A stretch of 64,000 nt of DNA from positions 1,122,001 to 1,186,000 of the forward strand of contig NZ_CP077097.1 of NCBI RefSeq assembly GCF_014269225.2, given 5' to 3'. The notes under the pieces are model-generated. The model was not told where the DNA came from. It saw only the letters and a program-made list of their open reading frames with translations, and searched no databases. The stretch comes from Pseudomonas anuradhapurensis. Its GTDB lineage: Bacteria > Pseudomonadota > Gammaproteobacteria > Pseudomonadales > Pseudomonadaceae. The position numbers and the translations under genes are program-made. Shown here in pieces: positions 24,467 through 38,917 of this stretch; the stretch's first letter is position 1, and each line of letters starts with the position of its first letter.

Positions 24467-24488
24467 GCCGGGTCGGGACTAGCGGCGT

Positions 24489-25982
24489 GTGCTGGCGATG
24501 AGGCGCCTGGGTTGGGGCCTGGCCCTGCTGTTGCTGCCACTGGCGCTGTTCGGCTGGGGGCAGCTGCAACATTGGCGCGCCGACACGGCGCAGGAGCAGG
24601 CACGGATCATCCGCCAATGGCTGGCTGCACCCAGCGATGCCTTGCTGCAAAGCCTGCCTTGGGCCGCGCGCAAGCAGCTCAACGGGCGCCTCGACAGGCG
24701 CGAAGCGCTGCAGGCGCAGTTAGCCGTGCTCGACGCCGACCGTCACTGGCTGGGCGTGCGTAAATGGATGGCCAGCCTCAGCGGCTGGTTGGCACTGGGG
24801 GCTTTGTTCACCGGTATCGGCGCCTGGCTCAGGCTGAGGATCGACGCCTGGCGAGCGCTACGCTCAGCGCAGTACCTGCACGGCCACATGACCGCCAACT
24901 GGCTGGTGCTGGGCCGCTGGCTGAGTGCCTACCTGGTCCTGCTCGCCGGCTCGCTGAGCCTGTCATTGCTCTATGAGACCAGCCTCGGGCTGAGCCAAGC
25001 CGCGCAGGGCGGCCTGACCGTTCTGATCGTGGTGCTGCCGCTGACGTCTGTGCTCTTCGTCTGCATGCGCACCCTCTGGCGCTTGCGCCAACAGTGGCCG
25101 GGCATGGGCGCGCCGAGTGCGAGCTTTCTTGGCCGGCCACTCCACAGGCAGGCGGCGCCAGCGCTGTGGCGCTGGGTCGAGGGCCTGGCTGCGCAACTGC
25201 ATGCGCCTGTGCCCGACCATATCGTGGTCGGGCTTGATCAAGGCTTTTTCGTCACCAGCGTGCCTGTCGTGCTGCAGCCCAGCGGCAGCCAGCTCAGCGG
25301 GCGGACCCTGTATCTGCCGCTGCCTTGCCTGACGGCCATGAGCCAGGCGGAGGCGGCTGCGCTGATCGGCCATGAGCTGGGCCATTTCCGCCGCCGTGAC
25401 ACTGAGCGAGGGAGTGAGATCTGCGCGCGTTTCAGCCTGATGTATGCGCACTATCAGGCCATGCTCGGCGCCGACAGCGCCCCGCCTTGGGCGGTGCGCC
25501 CGATCCTGTGGATGGCCGGGCAGTTCCTGCATCACTTCCAGGTTGCGGTGCACCATTGGGGGCGGGCGCAGGAATTGCTGGCCGACCGGGCGGGTGCCGA
25601 GGTCGGTGGGCCGAAGCTGTTCATCCAGGCGTTGCTGCGGGCGATTGCCCTGGGCCGGGTGATCGATGGGTTACTGCATGCTCGCGGTGGCGAAGGCCTG
25701 CCGCAGGCGTTGGCGTTGCACTTGCAACGCGCCCCGTTGCAACTGGGTGAAGAGGCGCTGGCGCTGACCATTACCCATCCGTTCGATACCCACCCCGACA
25801 CCGCCACGCGCTTGCAGAACCTGAACGTCCTGCTCGACCCGCAATTGCTGCAGGCGGCCTTGCGCGCGCCGTCCAGCGATGACCAGCGGTGGTTCAACGA
25901 GCTTTGCCTGGCCCCCGATGGCAGTGCCGATGGCAGTGCCGATGGCAAGGCTGCGGGCGGGGTTGCCAGAGACTTCACTTAA
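24489..25982 (+). CDS. M48-family membrane zinc metallopeptidase
   Basis: 497 aa, with membrane segments near the start, at about 95-115, 140-160 and 175-195, then a peptidase domain with HELGH at 295-299 (zinc ligands and catalytic Glu296) and a downstream Glu in the RAQELLADRAGAE region. Relatives (HtpX, Ste24, BepA/LoiP) degrade or mature membrane and envelope proteins. The C-terminus ends in a short GSADGSADG repeat. The start is GTG 24489 or ATG 24498. The upstream genes encode two membrane proteins and a periplasmic protein, which could be partners or substrates. Confidence 0.85.
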   Translation: MLAMRRLGWGLALLLLPLALFGWGQLQHWRADTAQEQARIIRQWLAAPSDALLQSLPWAARKQLNGRLDRREALQAQLAVLDADRHWLGVRKWMASLSGWLALGALFTGIGAWLRLRIDAWRALRSAQYLHGHMTANWLVLGRWLSAYLVLLAGSLSLSLLYETSLGLSQAAQGGLTVLIVVLPLTSVLFVCMRTLWRLRQQWPGMGAPSASFLGRPLHRQAAPALWRWVEGLAAQLHAPVPDHIVVGLDQGFFVTSVPVVLQPSGSQLSGRTLYLPLPCLTAMSQAEAAALIGHELGHFRRRDTERGSEICARFSLMYAHYQAMLGADSAPPWAVRPILWMAGQFLHHFQVAVHHWGRAQELLADRAGAEVGGPKLFIQALLRAIALGRVIDGLLHARGGEGLPQALALHLQRAPLQLGEEALALTITHPFDTHPDTATRLQNLNVLLDPQLLQAALRAPSSDDQRWFNELCLAPDGSADGSADGKAAGGVARDFT

Positions 25983-26071
25983 TCTTTCCCATTTGCAGGT
26001 GTATCGTATTCGCCCTTCATCGCCAGCCATGCTGGCAGCTTGATTGCGCAGAACATGAGGTACCCGCACCG

Positions 26072-27454
26072 ATGTCCTTCACCCGTCGACAAATGCTCAA
26101 AGGCCTGACCGGCCTGGTTGTGGTTGGCCTGGGCGCCGGTGGCGCGGCGCGTTACTGGCTGGGCCGGGTCGAGGACGACAATGCCGGGCATGATTACGAA
26201 TTGATCGCCGCGCCGCTGGATGTCGAGCTGGTACCGGGGTTCAAGACCGAGGCCTGGGCGTTTGGCCCCTCGGCCCCGGGCACCGAGCTGCGGGTGCGCC
26301 AGGGTACCTGGCTGCGGGTGCGCTTCATCAACCACCTGCCGGTGGAAACCACCATCCATTGGCACGGCATTCGCCTGCCGCTGGAAATGGACGGCGTGCC
26401 TTATGTGTCGCAGCTGCCGGTCAAGCCGGGCGAGTACTTCGACTACAAGTTCCGCGTGCCGGATGCCGGCAGCTACTGGTACCACCCGCATGTCAGCAGC
26501 TCCGAGGAGCTGGGTCGCGGCCTGGTCGGCCCGCTGATCGTCGAGGAGCGCGAACCCACCGGGTTCCGCCATGAACGTACCCTGAGCCTGAAGAACTGGC
26601 ACGTGGACGAGCAGGGCGCCTGGCTGCCGTTCAGCATCCCCCGCGAGGCCGCGCGCAACGGCACCGCCGGGCGGTTGATCACCATCAATGGCCAGGCCGA
26701 TTCGGTCACCGAGCTGCCGGCCGGGCAAGTGGTGCGTGTGCGCCTGTTGAACCTGGACAACACCTGGACCTACCGCATCAACCTCAAGGGCAATTGTGAG
26801 GCAATGATCTATGCCCTGGACGGCAACCCGGTGACGCCACGGCCGCTGGACGACGACTACTGGCTTGGCCCAGGCATGCGGATCTGCCTGGCCATCCGCA
26901 TTCCCCAGGCAGGCGAGGAGATCTCCCTGCGTGACGGCTTTGTCCGCCTGGGCACGCTGCGTTCGCTGCCCAGCAGCGATGCACCAAGCGACTGGCCGCC
27001 GGCGCTGCCGCCCAACCCGATTGCCGAACCGGATCTGGAGAACGCCGAAAAGCTCAACTTCAATTTCGAATGGGCGGCCAAGGTTTCTGTCAGCACAGAC
27101 CAGGACAAACCCTCGAGCATGTGGCAGATCAACGGCCAGGCCTGGGACATCACCGACAAGACCTGCGCCGACCGGCCGATCGCCACGTTGAAGAAGGGCA
27201 AGAGCTACATCTTCGAGCTGAAGAACATGACCCAGTACCAGCACCCGATCCACCTGCATGGCATGAGTTTCAAGGTGATTGCCTCGAACCGCCACGACAT
27301 CAAGGAGCCGTGGTTCACCGACACCTACCTGCTGGGCCGTAACGAGCGCGCCCAGGTGGCGCTGGTGGCGGATAACCCGGGCACCTGGATGTTCCACTGC
27401 CACGTCATCGACCACATGGAAACCGGCCTGATGGCCGCGATCGCGGTGGTCTGA
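26072..27454 (+). CDS. Tat-exported multicopper oxidase
   Basis: 460 aa from ATG 26072; the longer frame to 25889 is not credible. The twin-arginine signal TRRQMLKGLTG sends the folded protein through Tat. Three cupredoxin domains are marked by the copper sites HWHG (96-99), YHPHV (His138/His140), HPIHLHG (391-397) and HCHVIDHMETGLM (442-454), giving a complete T1 and T2/T3 set. Such enzymes oxidise Cu(I), Mn(II) or phenols in the periplasm; the substrate here is not known. tadA starts on its stop codon. Confidence 0.9.
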   Translation: MSFTRRQMLKGLTGLVVVGLGAGGAARYWLGRVEDDNAGHDYELIAAPLDVELVPGFKTEAWAFGPSAPGTELRVRQGTWLRVRFINHLPVETTIHWHGIRLPLEMDGVPYVSQLPVKPGEYFDYKFRVPDAGSYWYHPHVSSSEELGRGLVGPLIVEEREPTGFRHERTLSLKNWHVDEQGAWLPFSIPREAARNGTAGRLITINGQADSVTELPAGQVVRVRLLNLDNTWTYRINLKGNCEAMIYALDGNPVTPRPLDDDYWLGPGMRICLAIRIPQAGEEISLRDGFVRLGTLRSLPSSDAPSDWPPALPPNPIAEPDLENAEKLNFNFEWAAKVSVSTDQDKPSSMWQINGQAWDITDKTCADRPIATLKKGKSYIFELKNMTQYQHPIHLHGMSFKVIASNRHDIKEPWFTDTYLLGRNERAQVALVADNPGTWMFHCHVIDHMETGLMAAIAVV

Positions 27455-27933
27455 TGCGCCCGCAGATCATCGACCGCAGCCGCGATCAGGAATTCATGCG
27501 CCTGGCCCTGGCCCTGGCCGCCGAGGGCGCGGCCCTGGGCGAAGTGCCGGTGGGCGCGGTACTGGTACAGCATGGCCAGGTGATCGGCCAGGGTTTCAAC
27601 CGGCCGATCATCGACAGTGACCCCAGCGCGCATGCCGAGATGGTGGCGATCAGGGCGGCGGCCAGGTCGGCCAGCAATTACCGCCTGCCTGGCAGCACCC
27701 TATACGTGACCCTGGAACCCTGCAGCATGTGTGCAGGGCTGATCGTGCATTCGCGGGTCATGCGGGTGGTGTATGGCGCGCTGGAACCCAAGGCGGGGAT
27801 CGTGCAGAGCCAGGGGCAGTTCTTCGGGCAGGGTTTTCTCAACCACCGGGTGATGGTGGAGGGCGGGGTGCTGGCCGAGGAGTGCGGGCAGATCCTGACT
27901 GAGTTCTTCAGGGCGCGCCGGGCCAAGGGCTGA
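27454..27933 (+). CDS. tadA: tRNA-specific adenosine deaminase
   Basis: 159 aa. Converts A34 of tRNA-Arg(ACG) to inosine. The zinc deaminase motifs are clear: HAE at 60-62 with the proton-shuttling Glu62, and PCSMC (89-93) with the two Cys ligands. The start ATG shares one base with the multicopper oxidase stop (TGATG), so the two are coupled. Length is normal. Confidence 0.95.
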   Translation: MRPQIIDRSRDQEFMRLALALAAEGAALGEVPVGAVLVQHGQVIGQGFNRPIIDSDPSAHAEMVAIRAAARSASNYRLPGSTLYVTLEPCSMCAGLIVHSRVMRVVYGALEPKAGIVQSQGQFFGQGFLNHRVMVEGGVLAEECGQILTEFFRARRAKG

Positions 27934-27981
27934 CCTGCACCGGCCGCTACAGCAATACCACTCCGTTGGGGCCAGTGGCCG

Positions 27982-28014
27982 CACCTGTGGGAGGGCGGGC
28001 ACGCCCGCGAAAAG
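27982..28014. repeat. REP-like palindrome
   Basis: GTGGGAGGGCGGGCACGCCCGCGAAAAG contains the GCGGGC/GCCCGC stem of Pseudomonas REP units and lies between the convergent tadA and mltF genes, where it may act as a two-way terminator. Confidence 0.6.
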
Positions 28015-28026
28015 ACCAGTACAGGC

Positions 28027-33710
<5,684 letters not shown>

Positions 33711-33713
33711 GGC

Positions 33714-34025
33714 GTGTACAAGCTCGCCTTCTTCGTCCCCGCCAGCCACGTCGAAGTGGTCAAGGCTGCTGTGTTCGCCGCAGGTGGCGGGCGCATCGGC
33801 GACTATGACCACTGTGCCTGGCAGACCCTGGGCCAGGGCCAGTTCCGCCCGTTGGACGGCAGCCAGCCGTACCTCGGGCAAACCGGCCAGGTCGAGGTGG
33901 TGGAGGAGTGGAAGGTGGAGCTGGTGGTGGCCGACGAGCTGATTGCCCAGGTCGTCGCTGCGCTCAGGCAGAGCCACCCGTACGAGACGCCAGCCTACGA
34001 GGTCTGGCGGCTCGCCGAGTTCTAG
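33714..34025 (+). CDS. YqfO/NIF3-C-like small protein
   Basis: 103 aa with a GTG start. The sequence (YKLAFFVPASHVEVVKAAVFAAGGGRIGDYDHCAW ... SHPYETPAYEVWRL) matches the ferredoxin-like domain found inside NIF3 proteins and alone in gammaproteobacteria; HPYETPAYEV is its signature. Its biochemical role is unknown. It starts 3 bp after purL and is probably cotranscribed with it. Confidence 0.85.
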   Translation: MYKLAFFVPASHVEVVKAAVFAAGGGRIGDYDHCAWQTLGQGQFRPLDGSQPYLGQTGQVEVVEEWKVELVVADELIAQVVAALRQSHPYETPAYEVWRLAEF

Positions 34026-34035
34026 GTCGCATCAA

Positions 34036-34129
34036 GGCTCTTCGCGGGTAAACCCGCTCCCACAGGGACCGCACAACCCTCGGAAATTGTGCGATCCCTG
34101 TGGGAGCGGGTTTACCCGCGAAGAGGCCC
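34036..34129. repeat. Pair of facing REP units
   Basis: CTCTTCGCGGGTAAACCCGC with CTCCCACAGGGACCGCACA, then the inverse copy ending in GCGGGTTTACCCGCGAAGAG. The two face each other around CCCTCGGAAAT and can fold into one large hairpin. They lie between the convergent yqfO-like and tatC genes, where they may terminate both transcripts. Confidence 0.9.
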
Positions 34130-34890
34130 TACAATCCAGCCACAATCTCCTTGCCCTGCCCGGGGCGCTTCAGCCACCCACAAGCCAGCAACCCCACCTC
34201 GAACAGCAGCCACATCGGCACCGCCAACATCGTCTGCGAAAACACATCCGGCGGCGTCAGGATCATCCCCACCACAAAGCAGCCGACGATCACGTAGGGC
34301 CTGCTGCGCCGCAACGTGGCCACATCGGCCAACCCCACCCAGACCACGATGAAGGTCGCCACCGGGATCTCGAACGCCAGCCCGAACGCCAGGAACAGCG
34401 CCAGGATGAAGTCCAGGTACTGGCTGATGTCGGTCATCATCGCTACGCCTTCGGGCGTCACGCTGGCAAAGAAGCCGAACATCATCGGGAACACCAGGAA
34501 GAACGCGAAGGCCATGCCGGCATAGAACAGCACGATACTCGACACCAGCAACGGCAGGGCAATGCGCCGTTCGCGGCGATACAGCCCGGGCGCCATGAAA
34601 CCCCAGGCCTGGTGCAGCAGCAGCGGCATGGCAACGAACAGCGCGCACATCGCGGTCAGCTTGAACGGCGTCAGAAACGGCGAGGTGACACTGGTGGCAA
34701 TCATGCTGGCGCCTTCCGGCAGAAAGCGCCGCAGCGGTTCGGAAACCAGGGTGTACAGGGTTTGGGCGAAGGGGAACAGGCCGGCGAACAGCAGCGCGAC
34801 CAGCCCCAGGCAGCGCACCAGGCGTTTGCGCAGGTCGCGCAGGTGCTCGGTCAGCGGCATGCCGGCAAGCGCTTCCGTGGCCATGCTCAT
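34129..34890 (-). CDS. tatC: Sec-independent translocase TatC (second set)
   Basis: 253 aa, six membrane segments, with the TatC landmarks LTEHLRDLRKRL at the start and the conserved EIPVATF...LTPPDVFSQ region. TatC recognises twin-arginine signals. It overlaps tatB by one base and is the last gene of tatABC. The neighbours are a twin-arginine phosphatase and type II secretion genes rather than the usual ubi/hisI context, so this is likely the accessory Tat set for exported phosphatases. Confidence 0.93.
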   Translation of the reverse strand: MSMATEALAGMPLTEHLRDLRKRLVRCLGLVALLFAGLFPFAQTLYTLVSEPLRRFLPEGASMIATSVTSPFLTPFKLTAMCALFVAMPLLLHQAWGFMAPGLYRRERRIALPLLVSSIVLFYAGMAFAFFLVFPMMFGFFASVTPEGVAMMTDISQYLDFILALFLAFGLAFEIPVATFIVVWVGLADVATLRRSRPYVIVGCFVVGMILTPPDVFSQTMLAVPMWLLFEVGLLACGWLKRPGQGKEIVAGL

Positions 34891-35177
34891 CAGGCATTCT
34901 CCCTGGGCTGCGTTACCGTGGTCGCGCCTTGGCTGGGGGCTGCACTCAGGCGCACGCCTTGGCGAATTTCCTGTTCCAGGCGCTGCAACGGGGCGTTGTC
35001 GAAGCCAGGCAGTTCGATCTCCCGTTCCACCTGCGTGCGCAAGGCCTGCATCGCCCGGCGCGCCTGGCCCAGGCCACGCCCGAGCGTGCGTGCCGCCTGC
35101 GGCAGGCGCTCCGGGCCTAGCACCAACAATGCGACGATGCCGACCAGCAGCAGCTCGCTGAAGCCTACCTCGAACAT
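34890..35177 (-). CDS. tatB: Sec-independent translocase TatB (second set)
   Basis: 95 aa. One N-terminal membrane helix ([21 protein letters not shown]) with the characteristic Glu8 and the LGPERLP hinge, then an amphipathic helix and a short tail. It starts inside the tatA stop (ATGA overlap) and ends on the tatC start. TatB docks substrates to TatC. It is shorter than the usual housekeeping TatB. Confidence 0.92.
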   Translation of the reverse strand: MFEVGFSELLLVGIVALLVLGPERLPQAARTLGRGLGQARRAMQALRTQVEREIELPGFDNAPLQRLEQEIRQGVRLSAAPSQGATTVTQPRENA

Positions 35178-35410
35178 CAGGCCTGGCGTTCCGCTTGTTG
35201 CTGCTGCGCCGCCTGGCCGGTCAGCGGGCATTGCTGCTGCACCTGCGGGTGGCCTGCGGCGTTGGCGCCATTGTCGCCGCCCATGGACTTGCGAAAGCCC
35301 TGGATCGCCTCGCCCACGTCGCTGCCCAGGCCCTTGAGGCGCTTGGTACCAAACAGCAGGAATACGATCAGCAGTACGATCACCAGTTGCCAGATTCCAA
35401 TGCCACCCAT
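35177..35410 (-). CDS. tatA: Sec-independent translocase TatA (second set)
   Basis: 77 aa. [21 protein letters not shown] membrane helix, then the [24 protein letters not shown] amphipathic helix and a Gln-rich tail. TatA forms the protein-conducting pore. It is the first gene of tatABC; a near-perfect PHO box lies 54 bp upstream (35464-35481). Confidence 0.93.
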   Translation of the reverse strand: MGGIGIWQLVIVLLIVFLLFGTKRLKGLGSDVGEAIQGFRKSMGGDNGANAAGHPQVQQQCPLTGQAAQQQQAERQA

Positions 35411-35463
35411 TGCGACCACTCCTGTAAGGCCATGAAAAGGAAGGGCAATCGTGCCTTGTGTAG

Positions 35464-35481
35464 ATGACGGGCACATGACGG
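35464..35481 (-). promoter_or_regulatory. PHO box before tatABC
   Basis: On the minus strand CCGTCAT-GTGC-CCGTCAT matches the PhoB consensus CTGTCAT-N4-CTGTCAT at 12 of 14 positions with the correct 4-base spacer. It lies 54 bp from the tatA start. Confidence 0.75.
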
Positions 35482-35488
35482 ATGGTGG

Positions 35489-35506
35489 CTGCCATCTCGC
35501 TGCAAC
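35489..35506 (+). promoter_or_regulatory. Weak PHO box before gspK
   Basis: CTGCCAT-CTCG-CTGCAAC matches the PhoB consensus at 10 of 14 positions, 48 bp before gspK and next to the strong box facing tatA, suggesting a shared divergent PhoB region. Confidence 0.45.
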
Positions 35507-35554
35507 ACCCGAGGTGTTGACTGGCGTTTTCATTCGCGGGTGAGGTGCGCACGG

Positions 35555-36520
35555 ATGGGTGGCAGACAACAGCAGGGGGCGGCCCTGCTGATGGTGATGG
35601 TGGTGCTGGCGATGCTGGCGGCGGGCATGGCCTGGCTGGTGGAAGATGGCCGGCGTCAGGTGGATGAGGTGCGCCTGTTGCATCAACGGGTGCAGGCACG
35701 GGCCATGGAACAGGCCGGCCTGGCCTATGCCGAGCAGGCCCTGCTTGATCCCGCCTGGCGGCTCAGCCCGTTGTTCTGGCAGGCCTTGCGCGGGCAGCCA
35801 TTGAACTATGACTTTGGTGGCGGCCAAGCGCAGCTGCAGGTGCGCGACCAGCACAGCTGCTTCAATGTCAACGCGCTGCTCGGGGCGGATGGTGAGCGCG
35901 CCGAACGCCAGTTGCGCTACCTGCTGGGCGACGACATGGCGGCCGAACGCCTGGTCGATGCCTTGGCCGACTGGCTCGATGCGGATAGCGATGCCCGCCT
36001 GCAGGGCGCCGAGAGTGGCCAGTACCTGCGCCAGCAGCCCGCGCGGTTGGCGGCCAACCAACCGATGCTCGACACCAGCGAGCTGAACCTGTTGCTGGAG
36101 CCGGATGCCAGCCGTGAGGGGCGCTACCCGATGCTGTGTGCCTTGCCGCAGACCACGGGCTGGCGGCTGAATGCCAATGCCCTGGGGTTGGCGCATCTGC
36201 CTTTGCTGGAGGCGCTGTACGAAGGGCGTTACCCGCGTTCGCTGCTCAGCCGCATCATCAGCGGCCGACCGGCGTCTGGGTATGCGGATGCGGCGGCGCT
36301 GCGCCAGGCACTGGGGGCGGTGGATGATGAAACCTTCGAGCGGCTGAGCGAAGGGCTGCTGCTGAACAGCGGGTATTTCCTGTTGCAGCTGTCGTTCGCC
36401 GAGGAAGGGCGGGTGATACGTAGCGAGTTCCAGGTGGAGGCGCTGGGCGTTGTGCAATGGCATGCGCGGGTGCCTGCGCAGCAGGTGCGGGTGCGCAGCC
36501 GGGAGCCGATTGTTTGGTAA
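35555..36520 (+). CDS. gspK: Type II secretion minor pseudopilin GspK
   Basis: 321 aa from ATG 35555 (a GTG at 35540 is an alternative). The prepilin segment [22 protein letters not shown] follows a short basic leader; unlike other pseudopilins it lacks Glu at +5, as is typical of GspK. The long body ([13 protein letters not shown] ... [14 protein letters not shown]) is the GspK fold, including the calcium-site Asp-rich DADSDA. GspK caps the pseudopilus tip with GspI and GspJ. It is separated from the other gsp genes by a minus-strand phosphatase gene. Confidence 0.9.
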   Translation: MGGRQQQGAALLMVMVVLAMLAAGMAWLVEDGRRQVDEVRLLHQRVQARAMEQAGLAYAEQALLDPAWRLSPLFWQALRGQPLNYDFGGGQAQLQVRDQHSCFNVNALLGADGERAERQLRYLLGDDMAAERLVDALADWLDADSDARLQGAESGQYLRQQPARLAANQPMLDTSELNLLLEPDASREGRYPMLCALPQTTGWRLNANALGLAHLPLLEALYEGRYPRSLLSRIISGRPASGYADAAALRQALGAVDDETFERLSEGLLLNSGYFLLQLSFAEEGRVIRSEFQVEALGVVQWHARVPAQQVRVRSREPIVW

Positions 36521-36529
36521 TATTCGCCG

Positions 36530-36628
36530 GCCTCTTCGCGGGTAAACCCGCTCCCACAGAGACCGCACAGTTTTTGAACCCTGTGCAGTACCTGTGGGAG
36601 CGGGTTTACCCGCGAAGAGGCCGGCACA
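36530..36628. repeat. Pair of facing REP units
   Basis: GCCGGCCTCTTCGCGGGTAA and its inverse copy ending GCGAAGAGGCCGGC face each other around ACCGCACAGTTTTTGAACC, between convergent gspK and the phosphatase gene. This is the same kind of unit as at 34036-34129. Confidence 0.9.
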
Positions 36629-36659
36629 GCCAGCACAAGGCTGACTGACCGGCGCTCTT

Positions 36660-38705
36660 TCAGGCGGTGCCGATCTCGCCGCCATCGATACGCTGGATCA
36701 CCACCGTCGCCGCTCGCGGCCTTACCGTGGTCCCCGCCGGGGTGGCATCGGTGGCCTTGTCGGTATACGGCCAGTTGTCCGGGTGCTGGATGTTGACGAA
36801 CAGCGTCTTGTTGTCGGGGGTGAAGGTAATGCCGGTCACCTCGCAACCATTCGGGCCGACGAAAAAGCGGCGCAGGTCCACCTGGTTCTGCGCGTTCACC
36901 GGCACCTGCTTGCCGCTGGCATCGACCAGGTTGGTCGGGATCACTGCCAACAGCTGGTCATTGGTGTAGTCGGTCACCGTGCTCTCGCCGTTGTCGGTCT
37001 CGAACCACAGCACGCCACGGCTATCGAAGCTCATGCCGTCAGGGCTGGCGAACTGGTTCAGTTCGGTCAGGCCCGAGCGGTTGATGTCGGCGCTGCCGGC
37101 CGCGTTGGCGCCGAACACGAAGATGTCCCAGGTGAAGCTCAGCTGGTCGTCGCTGTCGTGCCAGCGAATGATATGGCCGTGACGGTTCGGGCCGCGCGGG
37201 TTGGCAGCATCGACCTTGTCCGGAGTGCGTGCGCTGTTGTTGGTCAGGGTCAGGTACACGTCGCCGTTCAGCGGGTTGACCGTGGTCCATTCCGGGCGAT
37301 CCATCGGCGTGGCGCCTACGGCATCGGCGGCGCCGCGGGTGTTGAGGATGATCCCCGGCAGGTCGCCATACAGGGCGCCCAGGGTGCTGCCGGCAGTGGT
37401 CGTGGTGGCGACGTCCAGCAGCAACCATACCCCGCTGCCATCGGCATTGAAGCGCGCCACGTACAGCTTGCCCTGGTCGAGGTACTTGGCGCCGGTGGCC
37501 AGGCGGTCGGCCGGGTTGGCGTCGGCGGCATCCCACACGGCGTTGGACACCCACTTGTACAGGTACTCGTTGTTCGAGTCGTCACCCATGTACCACACCA
37601 GCGGCTTGCCGGCGACCGCCAGGCCCGGGGCGCAGCCCTCGTGACGGAAACGGCCCAGCGCGGTGCGCTTGGTGGCCAGGGTGGCGCTGTTGTACGGGTC
37701 GATCTCGACGATGTAGCCGTAGGTGCTGGCTTCGTTGCGATAGTCGTCGGTGGCGCTGGCACCTTTGACGGTGACGTCGAAACGGGCGAATTCGTCGGCT
37801 ACCTCGCTGCTGTCACCCGCCGCGGTTTCCCATTTGTACTGGCCGCTGGAAGTGCTCACGCCAATACGGCGCTGGTCTTCGGGGCGGGTACCTTTGTTGA
37901 CGAAAATACCTGGCCAGTTCTCTTCACAGGTCAGGTAGGTGCCCCACGGGGTGTAGCCGTTGCCGCAGTTGTTGTTGGTGCCGCGGCAGTGGGTGCCGTC
38001 CGGCGAATACTTGGTCTTCACGTGATCGGTGCCGCGCAGGGGGCCGGTGATTTCCATGCGCGAGGCCGTGGTGAAGCGGCGGTTGAGCGGGTCGTTGTCG
38101 ACCACCTGCCAGCGCCCGCTGACCTTCTGCAAGCGCACTACACCGGCGCCGTGGGCGTTGATTTCCTTGCGTACTTCCTCGGCCGGGCGTTTGCCGTCGA
38201 TATCGGTGGTCGGGCCGGCCGGGTGCAGGGCAGCGGTGTCGATGTACTCGAAGTTGATTGCCAGCAGGCCGTCTTCCGAGCTGCCGTTGATGGGGAAGAA
38301 GTGCATGCCGTCGTGGTGCATGCCCATGGCGTTGGCCTGGTCGGTCGAGGTATTGCTGCCGTCGGCCTTCCACGGGTTGCCGTTGCTGTTGATCGGCGTG
38401 CCCCATGGCGCCAGCACGTAGGCGCTGTAGCCAGCGGCAACCACGCAGGCATCGGTGCGCGAGCCGGGGATGGACTGGAAGCCCAGCGCCAGTTTTGGCA
38501 CTTCCGGCTCGGTGATCGGATCATCATGATCCGAACCGCCACTGTCGAAGCAGCCTGTCAGGCCGGTACCGGCAATCATGGCGATGGCAGCGCCCAGGCT
38601 GCCGCGCATCACGCTGCGGCGGCTCAGGTAGGCGTCCATGACGCGGGCCATCGGCAGGTTGCCGCTGTGGTTCCGGTCCAGGTTGTCGCCGGTATCTCGA
38701 CTCAT
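36660..38705 (-). CDS. phoX: PhoX-family alkaline phosphatase, Tat-exported
   Basis: 681 aa. A long n-region leads to a twin-arginine motif [12 protein letters not shown] followed by a hydrophobic stretch ending LTGC, so the protein may be exported by Tat and possibly lipid-anchored or further secreted. The body matches the PhoX/DUF839 beta-propeller family (calcium- and iron-dependent phosphatases), with [12 protein letters not shown] and [17 protein letters not shown] near the metal sites. PhoX enzymes release phosphate from organic monoesters. The tatABC and gsp genes on both sides suggest the route: Tat across the inner membrane, type II secretion across the outer membrane; PhoX-type phosphatases of P. 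putida (UxpB) are reported to use it. Confidence 0.9.
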   Translation of the reverse strand: MSRDTGDNLDRNHSGNLPMARVMDAYLSRRSVMRGSLGAAIAMIAGTGLTGCFDSGGSDHDDPITEPEVPKLALGFQSIPGSRTDACVVAAGYSAYVLAPWGTPINSNGNPWKADGSNTSTDQANAMGMHHDGMHFFPINGSSEDGLLAINFEYIDTAALHPAGPTTDIDGKRPAEEVRKEINAHGAGVVRLQKVSGRWQVVDNDPLNRRFTTASRMEITGPLRGTDHVKTKYSPDGTHCRGTNNNCGNGYTPWGTYLTCEENWPGIFVNKGTRPEDQRRIGVSTSSGQYKWETAAGDSSEVADEFARFDVTVKGASATDDYRNEASTYGYIVEIDPYNSATLATKRTALGRFRHEGCAPGLAVAGKPLVWYMGDDSNNEYLYKWVSNAVWDAADANPADRLATGAKYLDQGKLYVARFNADGSGVWLLLDVATTTTAGSTLGALYGDLPGIILNTRGAADAVGATPMDRPEWTTVNPLNGDVYLTLTNNSARTPDKVDAANPRGPNRHGHIIRWHDSDDQLSFTWDIFVFGANAAGSADINRSGLTELNQFASPDGMSFDSRGVLWFETDNGESTVTDYTNDQLLAVIPTNLVDASGKQVPVNAQNQVDLRRFFVGPNGCEVTGITFTPDNKTLFVNIQHPDNWPYTDKATDATPAGTTVRPRAATVVIQRIDGGEIGTA

Positions 38706-38771
38706 CAGGGTGTCCTTATGTTGGCTGAGTTGGAGGAAACCGCGACTTTAGTGGGCAAATATGATGATTCA

Positions 38772-38789
38772 TTGGCAGAAATGTGAACG
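38772..38789 (-). promoter_or_regulatory. Weak PHO-box-like site before phoX
   Basis: On the minus strand CGTTCAC-ATTT-CTGCCAA agrees with the PhoB consensus at 9 of 14 positions, 67 bp before the phoX start. It is too weak to stand alone and is noted because of the stronger box on the other side of the same intergenic region. Confidence 0.3.
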
Positions 38790-38855
38790 CGCCTTTAAAA
38801 CACCGGGCGCTTAAAAACATGATCGACAGATCAGTTTGGAATGGTTGTCGGATTT

Positions 38856-38873
38856 CTGCCATCAAACTGTAAT
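38856..38873 (+). promoter_or_regulatory. PHO box before the nucleotidase-like gene and gsp operon
   Basis: CTGCCAT-CAAA-CTGTAAT matches the PhoB consensus CTGTCAT-N4-CTGTCAT at 12 of 14 positions with the right spacer. It lies 44 bp before the start of the 38918 gene, which leads the gspC-N operon. Confidence 0.75.
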
Positions 38874-38917
38874 GCCAACGCCGCAACATCCGGTGCCCTG
38901 AATGAACATGGAAAAGG

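Noticed and set aside
33943..35337. 464-aa plus-strand open frame
   Set aside because: Runs through the REP pair and antisense of tatC/tatB; the translation is rich in His/Arg/Gln and typical of a shadow.
36783..38786. 667-aa plus-strand open frame
   Set aside because: Antisense of the PhoX gene; no domain, runs past its ends.
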